Shown: positions 28,315 through 37,199, numbered from the stretch's first letter. The stretch is DNA of 64,000 nucleotides from Burkholderia pyrrocinia (GCF_018417535.1 NZ_CP070978.1:1240001-1304000), one strand, 5' to 3'. Translations and numbers: made by a program. Notes: generated by a model not told the origin, from the sequence alone.

Positions 28315-28992
28315 ATGCAAGACGCCTGGGTACCGCTGCTGCTGTCGCTGAAGGTTGCCGGCTGGGCGACCGCGCTCGACATCGTGCTCGGCGTCGCGGC
28401 CGCGTTCGTGCTCGCGCGCTGGCGCTCGCCGCTGCGCGACATCGTCGATTCGCTGCTGACGCTGCCGCTCGTGCTGCCGCCGACGGTGCTGGGTTATTAC
28501 CTGCTCGTGCTGCTCGGCCGGCGCGGCGTATTCGGCGCGTGGCTCGACAAGCTCGGCATCGAGCTCGTCTTCACGTGGCAAGGCGCGGTGATCGCATCGA
28601 TGGTCGTCGCGTTTCCGCTGATCCTGAAGTCGGCGCGTGCCGCGTTCGAAGGCGTCGATCCGCATCTCGAACGCGCCGCGCGCACGCTCGGGCTCGGCGA
28701 AGCCGCGGTGTTCTTCCGCGTGACACTGCCGCTCGCCACGCGCGGGATCCTCGCAGGCGCGCTGCTCGCGTTCGCGCGCGCGCTCGGCGAGTTCGGCGCA
28801 ACGCTGATGATCGCGGGCAACCTGCCCGGCCGTACGCAGACGCTGTCGGTTGCGATCTACGCCGCCGTGCAGGCCGGCGACGACAACACGGCCAACTTCC
28901 TCGTGCTGGTGACGTCGATCACCTGCGTGCTCGTGCTGCTCGCGACCGGCTGGCTCGTGCCGTCGCGCGCCGGGCGGAGCCAGTTGACATGA
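28315..28992 (+). CDS. modB: Molybdate ABC transporter permease
   Basis: A 225-residue inner-membrane permease with five to six hydrophobic segments and the coupling (EAA) loop in ARALGEFGATLMIAGN, which is the signature of ModB/CysT-type permeases. It lies 10 bp after modA. It forms the dimeric channel of the transporter. Confidence 0.95.
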   Translation: MQDAWVPLLLSLKVAGWATALDIVLGVAAAFVLARWRSPLRDIVDSLLTLPLVLPPTVLGYYLLVLLGRRGVFGAWLDKLGIELVFTWQGAVIASMVVAFPLILKSARAAFEGVDPHLERAARTLGLGEAAVFFRVTLPLATRGILAGALLAFARALGEFGATLMIAGNLPGRTQTLSVAIYAAVQAGDDNTANFLVLVTSITCVLVLLATGWLVPSRAGRSQLT

Positions 28993-29056
28993 AGCGCCCG
29001 TCTCGTCCGTATCGTCTGCCTGGTTCCGCACCCGGATCGCTTCGGCGGAGGCCCGC

Positions 29057-29758
29057 ATGAGCCTCGTCGTCGACATCCGCAAGACCTACGCGAACGCCGA
29101 GCGCCGCTTCACGCTCGACGTGTCGTTCACGGCGGCGACGCAGCGCGTCGTGCTGTTCGGGCCGTCCGGCGCGGGCAAGAGCATGACGCTGCAGGCAATC
29201 GCCGGCCTGCTGTCGCCCGACGAAGGCACGATCACGCTGAACGGCGAACCGCTGTTCGATGCCGCGCGCGGGATCGACGTGCCGACCCGCGAACGCCGCG
29301 TCGCGTACCTGTTCCAGGACTACGCGCTGTTTCCGCATCTGAACGTGCGCCAGAACATCGCGTTCGGGCTCACGTCGGGGCTGCGCAACCCGCGCACGAA
29401 GACGGTGCCGCCCGAAGTCGCGTACTGGCTGCACGCGTTCGACCTCGAAGCGCTCGCGGGGCAGTATCCGTCGCAACTGTCGGGCGGGCAGAAGCAGCGC
29501 GTCGCGCTCGCGCGCGCGCTGGTCGTGCAACCGCGGATCCTGCTGCTCGACGAACCGTTCGCGGCACTCGACGGTGCGATGCGCCAGCGCATGCGCCACG
29601 AGCTCGCCGAACTGCAGGCGCGGCTCGATATCCCGATGGTGCTGATCTCGCATGACCCCGACGACGTCGCCGCGTTCGGCGACCAGGTCGTGCAATTGAG
29701 CGAAGGACGCGTGCAGGCGACACCACCGCACGCCGAGTGGCCGACGCGCGTCGCTTGA
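29057..29758 (+). CDS. modC: Molybdate ABC transporter ATPase lacking the MOP domain
   Basis: A 233-residue ATPase with complete ABC motifs: Walker A GPSGAGKS, Q-loop LFQDYALFPHLNV, signature LSGGQKQRVALARAL, Walker B ILLLDEPFAALD and H-loop LISHD. E. coli ModC is about 350 residues with a C-terminal molybdate-binding (MOP/TOBE) domain. This protein stops right after the ATPase, and the 180 bp before modE leaves no room for a frameshifted MOP domain. It therefore lacks direct molybdate feedback through ModC. It lies 64 bp after modB. Confidence 0.93.
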   Translation: MSLVVDIRKTYANAERRFTLDVSFTAATQRVVLFGPSGAGKSMTLQAIAGLLSPDEGTITLNGEPLFDAARGIDVPTRERRVAYLFQDYALFPHLNVRQNIAFGLTSGLRNPRTKTVPPEVAYWLHAFDLEALAGQYPSQLSGGQKQRVALARALVVQPRILLLDEPFAALDGAMRQRMRHELAELQARLDIPMVLISHDPDDVAAFGDQVVQLSEGRVQATPPHAEWPTRVA

Positions 29759-29844
29759 GCGCGCGAGGCCGAGGCCGTGGCGCTGGCAGCCACGTTGGAG
29801 CCTGAGAGAAGCCGCAGGTGGCGGCATAAGCTGAAAACGGAAAC

Positions 29845-29883
29845 GAAGCCGGTGCCATGCAGACGACGTCCGGCACCGGCTTC
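29845..29883. terminator. Hairpin between convergent modC and modE
   Basis: A perfect 12-bp stem, GAAGCCGGTGCC (29845-29856) with GGCACCGGCTTC (29872-29883) and a 15-base loop, preceded by AAACGGAAAC. It has no clear T-run on either strand, so termination strength is uncertain. Confidence 0.5.
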
Positions 29884-29940
29884 GCACCCGTCCGTCACAC
29901 GATCGCCGCGGCGCGCCCGCGCGCTGCCCTGCCTGCACCG

Positions 29941-30777
29941 TCAGCCCGTCACCGCGAGAATCACGCTCGATGCCTTGAACAGCGCGATCGCCCGCCGGCC
30001 GGCGTCGAGCTGCAGCGCATCGACGCTGTCGTTGGTGATGACGGCCGTCAGCGTCCCGCCGCCATCGAGCGCCAGCGTCACTTCGCTGTTCACCGCGCCC
30101 GCCGCGACGGATTCGACGCTGCCGCGCAGCCGGTTCCGCGCGGACACCTTCAGGTCGGGCCCGCCATCGTCGACCGCGAGCACGACCCACGACGCCTTCA
30201 CCAGCGCGCAGGCGTCCGCACCTTCGTGCAGGCCGAGCGCATCGGCGCTTTCGTGCGTCAGCACGGCGACGACCGGCTGCCCGCCGGGCAGCGCGAGCGT
30301 CACCTCGTCGTTGACGGTACCGCGCACGATCGATGCGACCTTGCCGAACAACTGGTTGCGCGCGCTGGTCTTCATCCCGATCCGGCCGATCAGCGCCCAG
30401 TCGACGTCGAACCCGGCAACGGCCGCGCTCGCGGCCTCGATGAAACGGCGATGCTCACGCTCGATCGTGCGGAACGCGGCGATCAGCGACGTCGCGCGCG
30501 GCGTGAGCGTCGTGCCGCCGCCGCCCCTGCCGCCCGTCGACCGCGCGACGAGCGGTTCGCCGGCAAGATTGTTCATCGTGTCGACCGCATCCCATGCGGC
30601 CTTGTAGCTGAGACCGACGGCCTTCGCCGCACGCGTGATCGAACCGGTGTCGCCGATCGCCGCAAGCAGCGCGATGCGTGTGGCGCCGCCGAGCGTCTGC
30701 TCGCCCGCGCGCAGCCACAGCTCGCCGCGCAGTTCGAGCGGTTCGGAGGACGAGGAAGAATGCGGTGCGTCGGTCAT
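29941..30777 (-). CDS. modE: Molybdate-dependent transcriptional regulator
   Basis: A 278-residue protein. The N-terminal winged helix (about 15-115) has GDTGSITRAAKAVGLSYKAAWDAVDTMNNL in pieces, with TRAAKAVGLSYKAAWDAVD as the HTH and a LVARSTGGRGGGGT loop. Two MOP domains follow: SARNQLFGKVASIVRGTVNDEVTL (about 137-200) and SARNRLRGSVESVAAGAVNSEVTL (about 208-275), each binding oxyanion at the dimer interface. It senses molybdate and represses modABC. The gene is convergent with modABC. The two MOP domains here are the only ones in the locus. Confidence 0.94.
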   Translation of the reverse strand: MTDAPHSSSSSEPLELRGELWLRAGEQTLGGATRIALLAAIGDTGSITRAAKAVGLSYKAAWDAVDTMNNLAGEPLVARSTGGRGGGGTTLTPRATSLIAAFRTIEREHRRFIEAASAAVAGFDVDWALIGRIGMKTSARNQLFGKVASIVRGTVNDEVTLALPGGQPVVAVLTHESADALGLHEGADACALVKASWVVLAVDDGGPDLKVSARNRLRGSVESVAAGAVNSEVTLALDGGGTLTAVITNDSVDALQLDAGRRAIALFKASSVILAVTG

Positions 30778-30825
30778 CGTGATGCGCGCAGGAAACGGGC
30801 CGCCATTATAGTCAGCGCGCGCCGC

Positions 30826-32463
30826 TCAGCCCGGCTTGCCGTCGAGCTTCGGCGGACGCAGGCTGGCCAGCAGCGTCTCGGCCTCGCGCGCCGTGCGCTG
30901 TTCGAGCGCCGCGCCGTAGCCGCGCACGAAACCGAGCTGGTACGGCGGCGCCGCCAGTTGCTCGAGATGTTGCAGCGCGATCATCGTGTCGTTCGCTTCG
31001 CCGAGCACGCTCTGCACGCGCGCGAGTGTCTTGACCGTCTCGTTGCGCGTGCGGCGCGACGCCAGCGACGCGAAGAATTCGAGCGCATAGCGCAGCCGCT
31101 TCGCGTCGATCCGTACCTGGTGGCGCGCAGCCGTATCGAGCGACGCGAGCGACGGCGATGCGTACAGATGGCCGAACAGCCGCCGCACGCGCTTCGTCGC
31201 GTGACGCCGCAGCGACGGCGCATCGCCGCCTTCGGCAGGCGGCAGCGCGAGTGCGCTCAGCCATTCGAGCCAGCCAAGCGTCAGCCGCGCATAGCGGGCC
31301 GAATGCAGTGCCTGCCGCAGCTCGACGCGCGCGGCCTTGGATTGCGCGCGTGCGGCGTCGAGCGTGCCGTTCCAGTCGGCGCCGCCGCCGTCGTCGGCCG
31401 CGATCAGCGCGGGCAGGCTTTCGGTCGAGAACACGTCCCAGTCGCGCACCGTGCCGAGCAGCGCGGCAAGCCAGTGCAGGTCGACGCCGAGCGTGTCCCG
31501 CCATTGGCGGTCGGCAAAAAGCGGGAAGAAGCGCATCAGCGTGCGCAGGCGGCGCAGCGCGACGCGCATCTGGTGTACGAATTCGGGATCGTCGCGCTCG
31601 AGCACGCCGCCCTCGTTGCCGAGCCATTGCGCGGTGATGTCGCCGGACAGCGCGAACAGCGCGGCGCGCTGCGTGCGGATGCCGGCCAGGTCGACGAGCT
31701 GCGCCTTGATCGGCCCGGCCGCGGCCGGTTCGCCCGCACATGCGCGGTCGATCACGCTCGTCAGTTGCACGAATGCGGGCCACGCGCCGCTCAGCTCGCG
31801 CGCCGCGGCAAACAGCGCGCGCAACGCGGCCGTGCGCGCGGCCAAGGTTTCCCAGTCGGGCGCGGCGAGACGCAGCTCGACGTAACGGCGCGGCGGCTCG
31901 CCGCCGCCGTGCAGCGTGACGTCGTCGAGCGTCATCTCGACCACGACGCCGCTGTCGTCGGCCCATCGTCCGCGCCGCCGTTCGCTGACGAGGCGCAGCG
32001 CCGACGATTCCGGCAGCGTGCCGGCGGCCGGGTGCGCCGTGGATTCCGGCGCGACGCCATCGACTTCACCCGTCGGCGCGTCGGCATCGGCCGCGACGGC
32101 GGTCGCGGGGACCGGCAGCGGCATCGCGACGACGATGCCCGCATGCTCCGCGTCGAACAGTTCGCGCGCCGTGACGCCGGGCGCAAACGCCTTCGTGCGG
32201 GACGCGACGACCCGCCTTCCATGCGCATCAGACTCGACCCAGGTCCACCAGCTTGCGCCGGGGCTCGGCTCGGCCTCCTCGACCTGGCACGGCTCGATCG
32301 TCACGCGCTCATGGCCCCGCCGCATCCGGACCTGCGGGCAGATCCGCCACGCCCGCACGAGTTCGGCGCCGAAATCGCGCTGCGTGCCGCGGGCGCGACT
32401 CGCAGCCTTGACCGGCCAACCTTCCAGCGACAACGACAACACGATCTCCAGCACACGCGACAT
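30826..32463 (-). CDS. CHAD-domain protein with degenerate CYTH-like N-terminus
   Basis: A 545-residue protein from the ATG at 32463. The C-terminal half (about 270-530) is a CHAD domain, a helical polyphosphate-binding module, with its paired motifs HQMRVALRRLRTLMRFF and HQVRIDAKRLRYALEFF. In CYTH-CHAD proteins the N-terminal half has ExExK and makes or splits polyphosphate esters; here the equivalent segment reads EIVLSLS, without the acid-lysine pattern. A triphosphate tunnel activity is therefore unlikely. CHAD proteins bind polyphosphate granules. A longer frame to 32547 has no support. Confidence 0.8.
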   Translation of the reverse strand: MSRVLEIVLSLSLEGWPVKAASRARGTQRDFGAELVRAWRICPQVRMRRGHERVTIEPCQVEEAEPSPGASWWTWVESDAHGRRVVASRTKAFAPGVTARELFDAEHAGIVVAMPLPVPATAVAADADAPTGEVDGVAPESTAHPAAGTLPESSALRLVSERRRGRWADDSGVVVEMTLDDVTLHGGGEPPRRYVELRLAAPDWETLAARTAALRALFAAARELSGAWPAFVQLTSVIDRACAGEPAAAGPIKAQLVDLAGIRTQRAALFALSGDITAQWLGNEGGVLERDDPEFVHQMRVALRRLRTLMRFFPLFADRQWRDTLGVDLHWLAALLGTVRDWDVFSTESLPALIAADDGGGADWNGTLDAARAQSKAARVELRQALHSARYARLTLGWLEWLSALALPPAEGGDAPSLRRHATKRVRRLFGHLYASPSLASLDTAARHQVRIDAKRLRYALEFFASLASRRTRNETVKTLARVQSVLGEANDTMIALQHLEQLAAPPYQLGFVRGYGAALEQRTAREAETLLASLRPPKLDGKPG

Positions 32464-32589
32464 GAAGGCTCCTGCACATGAAGAATCGCCGGCGCATCGT
32501 CCGCGCCGGCGTCGCCCGTGAAGCAACTTCCATAGTACACGCCGCAAAAGTGCGCTGGCGACGATCTGGCCCTGCCGCCCTGTCGTACG

Positions 32590-32973
32590 TCAAACGGCGT
32601 ATTGCGCGATGCCGTTACCGAACGACCAGTCCTCCTTCAGCACCTCGACAAGACTGATGAATACGTCCTGTTGCCGCACGCCGGGCTGCTGCGCGAGGTT
32701 CTCCGCGATCGCCCGGTACAGCGCCCGCTTCTGCTCGAGCGTGCGCGTGTTGTTCGCGGTGATCTGGATCATCACGAGATCGTCGCTGCGTTCGATATCG
32801 AGGTAATGGCGGCCGAACACGAAGTTCTCGGCCGCATGCTCGGTGACGACCATGAAGATGTCGTCCTCGGGCACGTTGAACGTGTGCATCAGCGCGCGAT
32901 GCACGCCGTCGACGAGTGCCGCGCGGTAAGCGGCCGGTTTGCCTTCGCGCACTGCGATACGGGTGAATGGCAT
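32590..32973 (-). CDS. Tautomerase-family protein with N-terminal proline
   Basis: A 127-residue protein from MPFTRIAVREGKP. After removal of Met the chain begins with Pro-1, the general base of the 4-oxalocrotonate tautomerase superfamily. The fold is consistent with the cis-CaaD/MSAD-type, which doubles the beta-alpha-beta unit in about 130 residues. Substrate unknown. It is divergent from the following LysR gene, which may regulate it. The upstream ATG at 33012 would hide Pro-1 and is rejected. Confidence 0.8.
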   Translation of the reverse strand: MPFTRIAVREGKPAAYRAALVDGVHRALMHTFNVPEDDIFMVVTEHAAENFVFGRHYLDIERSDDLVMIQITANNTRTLEQKRALYRAIAENLAQQPGVRQQDVFISLVEVLKEDWSFGNGIAQYAV

Positions 32974-33036
32974 GGTCCTGCTCCTGTCGGTGACGTTGAA
33001 GAACGGAAACACAGCGTCAGGTTAGGCTCGCCGATC

Positions 33037-33088
33037 TATAATGAACAGTCATCAATTAATATTTCATTCATTTTCATTTGAAATGAAA
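33037..33088 (+). promoter_or_regulatory. Promoter and palindrome at the LysR start
   Basis: A TATAAT -10 box at 33037-33042 lies about 40 bp before the chosen start. A perfect palindrome TTTCATTTGAAATGAAA (33072-33088, central G) overlaps the start codon at 33083. Binding here could block translation or transcription of the LysR gene. The stretch is A/T-rich compared with its surroundings. Confidence 0.5.
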
Positions 33089-33940
33089 GTACTCGACCTC
33101 GATGCCGTGCGCGCGTTCGTGCTGGTCGCCGATCTCGCCAGCTTCACGCGCGCCGCCGATGCGCTCGGCACCACGCAATCGGCCGTCAGCCTGAAGCTGA
33201 AGCGGCTGGAGGCGCACCTCGGCAAGCCGCTGCTCGCGCGCACGCCGCGCGTCGTGAAGCTCGCCGCCGACGGCGAGAACTTCCTGCCTGCGGCCCGTGC
33301 GCTGCTCGACGCGCACGACCACGCGCTCGGCGCGATCTCGGCCGGCACGCACCGCCTGTCGCTCGGCGTCAGCGAACACGTCGCGGTGCCCGACCTGCCG
33401 GCCGTGCTCACGAGCCTGCATCGGCAGGATCCGGGGCTGTCGCTGGAAATGCATCTCGGGATGTCGGCGGGCCTGCTCGCGCAATACGACGAACGCCGGC
33501 TCGACGCGGCGATCGTGCGGCACGAGCCCGGCGAAGACCCGCCGCGCGACGACGGCACGCTGCTGTTTGCCGAACCGCTGGCCTGGCTGGCCGCACCGGA
33601 CTGGGCGCCGCGCGCGGGCGAGCCGCTGCCGCTCGCGGTGCTGGCCGGCCCGTGCGGCGTGCGGGCCGCCGCGCTGCGCGCGCTCGACCACGCAGGGCGG
33701 CCGTGGCGCGAGCGCTTCACGGGCGGCGGTGTCGCGGCGGTCACGGCCGCCGCCGCGGCGGGGCTCGCCGTCTGTCCGCTCGCGCGGCGTGTCGCGCCGC
33801 GCACGCTGGTCGACGTCGGCGCGAAATTCGGCCTGCCGCCGCTGCCGCAGTCGCAGGTCGTGCTGTATTCGCGCGTGCGCGACGCACGTGCGGCCGCCGC
33901 GCTGCGCAGGTTCGCCGACAGCCTTGCAATCTCGGCGTAA
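33083..33940 (+). CDS. LysR-family transcriptional regulator
   Basis: A 285-residue LysR protein: HTH in MKVLDLDAVRAFVLVADLAS and ALGTTQSAVSLKLKRLEAHLG, then an effector domain (about 90-280). An ATG at 33041 is in frame, but it falls inside the TATAAT promoter box, so 33083 is chosen despite a weak ribosome binding site. It is divergent from the tautomerase gene (110 bp), its most likely target. The EamA exporter follows 41 bp downstream and may be co-transcribed. Confidence 0.85.
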   Translation: MKVLDLDAVRAFVLVADLASFTRAADALGTTQSAVSLKLKRLEAHLGKPLLARTPRVVKLAADGENFLPAARALLDAHDHALGAISAGTHRLSLGVSEHVAVPDLPAVLTSLHRQDPGLSLEMHLGMSAGLLAQYDERRLDAAIVRHEPGEDPPRDDGTLLFAEPLAWLAAPDWAPRAGEPLPLAVLAGPCGVRAAALRALDHAGRPWRERFTGGGVAAVTAAAAAGLAVCPLARRVAPRTLVDVGAKFGLPPLPQSQVVLYSRVRDARAAAALRRFADSLAISA

Positions 33941-33981
33941 ACTATCGGGTTTCGCCGCCCGCAATCTCCAGAAGAATTCAA

Positions 33982-34905
33982 ATGAAGCCCGAAGCCCGCA
34001 AGCACCTCCGCGCCAACCTGCTGATGCTCGCCGCCGCCGCGATCTGGGGCTCGGCCTTCGTCGCGCAACGACTGAGTCTCGACGTGATCGGGCCGTTCCT
34101 GTTCACGGGGCTGCGCTTCCTGCTCGGCGCGCTCGTGCTGGTTCCGCTGCTGATGCTCAACACGGCGTCGCGCGCGCAACTCGCGGCGATCCGCCGCGAG
34201 CCGGCGCTGCTGATGCCGGGCCTCGCGCTCGGCGGGCTGCTCGCCGTGTCGATCTCGCTGCAGCAGTTCGGCCTGCAGTACACGCGGGTCGCGAACGCGG
34301 GCTTCATCAGCTCGCTGTACGTCGTGATCGTGCCGCTGATGGGCGTGTTCGCGCGCCACCGGATCGGCGCGGGCACGTGGTTCGGCGCGCTGCTCGCGGC
34401 GATCGGCCTGTATTTCCTCAGCATCGACGAGCATTTCTCGGTGCTCTACGGCGACTGGTTCCAGCTCGCGGGCGCCGTCATCATCGCCGCGCACGTGATG
34501 GCCGTCGGCCATCTCGCGAAGCGCCACGATCCGCTCGTGCTGGCGTTCCTGCAGTTCGTCGTCTGCGGCGTGGCGTGCCTCGCGGTCGGTCTCGCCGTCG
34601 AGCCGGTCAGCGTCGCGATGCTGCGCGGCGCGCTGCCGACGCTGCTGTACGGCGGGCTGCTATCGGTCGGCGTCGGCTATACGCTGCAGGTCGTCGCGCA
34701 ACGCGACGCGGCGCCCGCGCACGCGGCCGTGATCTTCAGCATGGAAGGCGTGTTCGCGGCGATCGCCGGCTGGGCCGCGCTCGGCGAAACGCTGACGCTG
34801 CGCGCGCTGTTCGGCTGCGCGCTGATGCTGGCCGGCCTGCTCGCGTGCCAGTTGCTGCCGAACGGCGACGCACGGAAAAAGGACGAGGACGCGCTGCCGG
34901 CGTGA
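33982..34905 (+). CDS. EamA/DMT-family transporter
   Basis: A 307-residue membrane protein with ten predicted helices in two EamA repeats (about 10-140 and 150-290). It starts MKPEARKHLRANLLMLAAAA followed by IWGSAFVAQRL, the typical EamA entry motif, and has ALGETLTLRALFGCALMLAG at the second repeat end. Such proteins export amino acids or metabolites. It lies 41 bp after the LysR gene on the same strand. No substrate clue is visible. Confidence 0.87.
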   Translation: MKPEARKHLRANLLMLAAAAIWGSAFVAQRLSLDVIGPFLFTGLRFLLGALVLVPLLMLNTASRAQLAAIRREPALLMPGLALGGLLAVSISLQQFGLQYTRVANAGFISSLYVVIVPLMGVFARHRIGAGTWFGALLAAIGLYFLSIDEHFSVLYGDWFQLAGAVIIAAHVMAVGHLAKRHDPLVLAFLQFVVCGVACLAVGLAVEPVSVAMLRGALPTLLYGGLLSVGVGYTLQVVAQRDAAPAHAAVIFSMEGVFAAIAGWAALGETLTLRALFGCALMLAGLLACQLLPNGDARKKDEDALPA

Positions 34906-34972
34906 CACGCACCGTCCCTATAATGGCGGTTCGCGTGACTTCCACGCCAACCGCTTCCGACAGGCCTGCTCC

Positions 34973-35752
34973 GTGACGTCCACTTCCGTCGATCCCGCCG
35001 CCGACCTGCTGCGCGAACGCGCAGCGCACTACGCCACCCAGGCGGCGCTGTTCCTGCGCGACCAGGCGCTCTCCACCGCGTCGCACGACCTGCGCAGCCC
35101 GCTGAATGCGATGCATAGCTGGGCGTACGTGCTCGAGCGCCAGCTCGCCAATGCCGATCCGAACCTGCAGCGCGCGCTCGCGGGCATCCGCACGGGCATC
35201 GACCAGCAGGTCACGCTGATCGACGACGTGCTCGACGCGCCGCGTGCCGAAACGCGCACGCTCGCGATCGCGCCGCGGCCGGTCGCGCTGCGCGCGCTGC
35301 TCGACGACACGATCGCGCTCGTCCGTTTCGCGCTCGCCGACGCACGGCAAGTCGCGCTCGACGCAACGCTGCCGGACGGCGAGCCGTCGCTGTCGGCCGA
35401 CCGCGAACGCATCGCGCAGGCGCTCTGGACCATGCTGACGGCGGCCGTCGAGGCCAGCGCCGCCGGCAGCCGCGTGACGTTCGCGTGCACGCGCGACGGC
35501 GCGCAGTTTGTCGCGCGCGCCACCTGCACCGTGAGCGCCGACGCGCTCGCCGATCCCGCGCAGCCGCATGCGTTCGAATCGTTCGCGCGGCGCGAGATGC
35601 TGCGCGAGCGCGATGCGAAGCGGATCGCATGGACGCTCGCGCTGAGCCAGCGCGTTGCACTCGCGCACGGCGGCACGTTCTCGCATACCGCGTTCGCCGA
35701 CGGCGCGACCGCCGCCATCACGTTCGCCGTGCCCTGCGAGGCGCCGGTGTAA
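34973..35752 (+). CDS. Sensorless histidine-kinase-like protein with degenerate ATP-binding half
   Basis: A 259-residue protein with a GTG start (34973). Residues 35-95 form a HisKA dimerisation segment with SHDLRSPLNAMHSW and phospho-acceptor His38, followed by IDDVLDAPR. The C-terminal half aligns with HATPase_c by position but lacks the usual motifs: the N-box asparagines are missing (ALWTMLTAAVEASAAG) and no DxGxG loop is seen. There is no input domain, membrane segment or adjacent response regulator. It may act as a phosphotransfer or decoy partner rather than a kinase. It is the first gene before the CorC-type gene. Confidence 0.7.
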   Translation: MTSTSVDPAADLLRERAAHYATQAALFLRDQALSTASHDLRSPLNAMHSWAYVLERQLANADPNLQRALAGIRTGIDQQVTLIDDVLDAPRAETRTLAIAPRPVALRALLDDTIALVRFALADARQVALDATLPDGEPSLSADRERIAQALWTMLTAAVEASAAGSRVTFACTRDGAQFVARATCTVSADALADPAQPHAFESFARREMLRERDAKRIAWTLALSQRVALAHGGTFSHTAFADGATAAITFAVPCEAPV

Positions 35753-35827
35753 GCAATCGGTGCGCGAGACATTACAAATTCCTTTCCGGCTCTATACTGA
35801 TGGGCCTGTCATAACCGGAGCGATTCT

Positions 35828-37171
35828 TTGTTACAGATCTTCGCGCTCATCGGCGCGTTGTTCCTGGTGGCCCTGAACGGGTTCTTCGTTGCGGCCGAAT
35901 TCGGCCTCGTCAAACTGCGCGCGACGCGCGTCAAGACCCTGGCCCGCAAGCACGGCCTGCGCGGGCGCATCCTCGGCATCGTGCACGGCCGGCTCGACGC
36001 GTATCTTTCCGCGTGCCAGCTCGGCATCACGCTCGCGTCGCTCGGCCTCGGCTGGGTCGGCGAACCGGCCTTCGCGCAACTGCTCGGCCCGCTGCTCGAC
36101 CTGATCGGCGTGCAGTCCGAACGCGTCGTGCACCTGATCTCGCTCGTGTTCGCGTTCTCGCTGATCTCGTTCCTGCACATCGTCGTCGGCGAACTTGCGC
36201 CGAAATCGATGGCGATCCGCCAGTCCGAGAAGGTCGGCCTGTGGGTCGCGCTGCCGCTCTATGCGTTCTACTGGGCGATGTATCCGGCGATCTGGGTGCT
36301 CAACAACAGCGCCAACGCGGTGCTGCGGCTCGCGGGGCTGTCGGCCGACCATGGCGGCGACGCGCACTACTCGACCGACGAGCTGAAGCTGATCCTGCGC
36401 AGCCGCCGCAGCACGGCCGGCAACGCGGCACAGCCGGCGCGCGGCACGTACAGCAACGACGAGTGGAACACGCTCGCGCATTCGCTCGATTTTTCGTCGA
36501 TGACCGTGTCGGACCTGATGCGGCCGGCCCATGAAATGATCGGCCTGCGGCGCGACCTGCCGCTGCCCGACAACATGGAGATCGTCGCGCGGCACCGCTT
36601 CAGCCGCTATCCGCTGTTCGAGGATGCGTCGCGCGAACAGGTGAGCGGGCTGATCCACCTGAAGGACCTGCTGCTCGCGCGTCACGCCGGTGCCGCGCTC
36701 GAAGACCTGTCCGATTACGTGCGCCCGGTGCAGTACGTAAGGCCCGACACCCCGGCGCTCGAGCTGTTCCGCCGCTTCCGCAAGGGCGCGCCGCACTTCG
36801 CGCTGGTCGGCAACAAGGGCGAGAAGCCGATCGGCTTCCTGACGCTCGACAACCTGCTCGGCGCGCTGGTCGGCCAGATCCACGACGAGTTCCGCCAGGG
36901 AGACGCCGACTGGAGCCGCCTCGACGACGGCACGCTGATGGGCAAAGGCAGCCTGCCCGTCGTGTCGCTCGAGCAGGCGCTCGGCATCGACATCGACGAA
37001 GGCCGCGCGGAATCGGTCGGCGGCCTCGTGATCCAGGCACTCAGCGACCTGCCGACCGAAGGGCAGCGCGTGTCGTTCGACCGCTTCGACGTCGTCGTGA
37101 AGAAGATGAACGGGCCGCGCATCGTGCTCGTGCGCGTCTATCCTAAGATCGTGAAGGAGGCCGACGAATGA
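35828..37171 (+). CDS. CNNM/CorC-type (hemolysin family) membrane protein
   Basis: A 447-residue protein with a TTG start at 35828 (preceded by GGAGCGAT). The N-terminal half is a DUF21/CNNM membrane domain with three to four helices (LQIFALIGALFLVALNGFFV and later segments). Two CBS domains follow (about 215-335) and a CorC_HlyC C-terminal domain (about 350-440, with DIDEGRAESVGGLVIQALS). This architecture is known for magnesium efflux or tolerance and was once called hemolysin. The start is chosen because the first helix begins there; no ATG is in frame nearby. Confidence 0.88.
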   Translation: MLQIFALIGALFLVALNGFFVAAEFGLVKLRATRVKTLARKHGLRGRILGIVHGRLDAYLSACQLGITLASLGLGWVGEPAFAQLLGPLLDLIGVQSERVVHLISLVFAFSLISFLHIVVGELAPKSMAIRQSEKVGLWVALPLYAFYWAMYPAIWVLNNSANAVLRLAGLSADHGGDAHYSTDELKLILRSRRSTAGNAAQPARGTYSNDEWNTLAHSLDFSSMTVSDLMRPAHEMIGLRRDLPLPDNMEIVARHRFSRYPLFEDASREQVSGLIHLKDLLLARHAGAALEDLSDYVRPVQYVRPDTPALELFRRFRKGAPHFALVGNKGEKPIGFLTLDNLLGALVGQIHDEFRQGDADWSRLDDGTLMGKGSLPVVSLEQALGIDIDEGRAESVGGLVIQALSDLPTEGQRVSFDRFDVVVKKMNGPRIVLVRVYPKIVKEADE

Positions 37172-37199
37172 CGGCCTCTCGTTGTCGTCGCCGCACGCG

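Noticed and set aside
29763..29844. Possible molybdenum cofactor riboswitch after modC
   Set aside because: It contains some GC-rich complementarity but lies downstream of modC and antisense to modE's end, and I could not match it to the known Moco motif.
29759..29940. Frameshifted MOP domain after modC
   Set aside because: Only 182 bp remain before modE and none of the three frames shows MOP-like sequence, so modC is short rather than broken.
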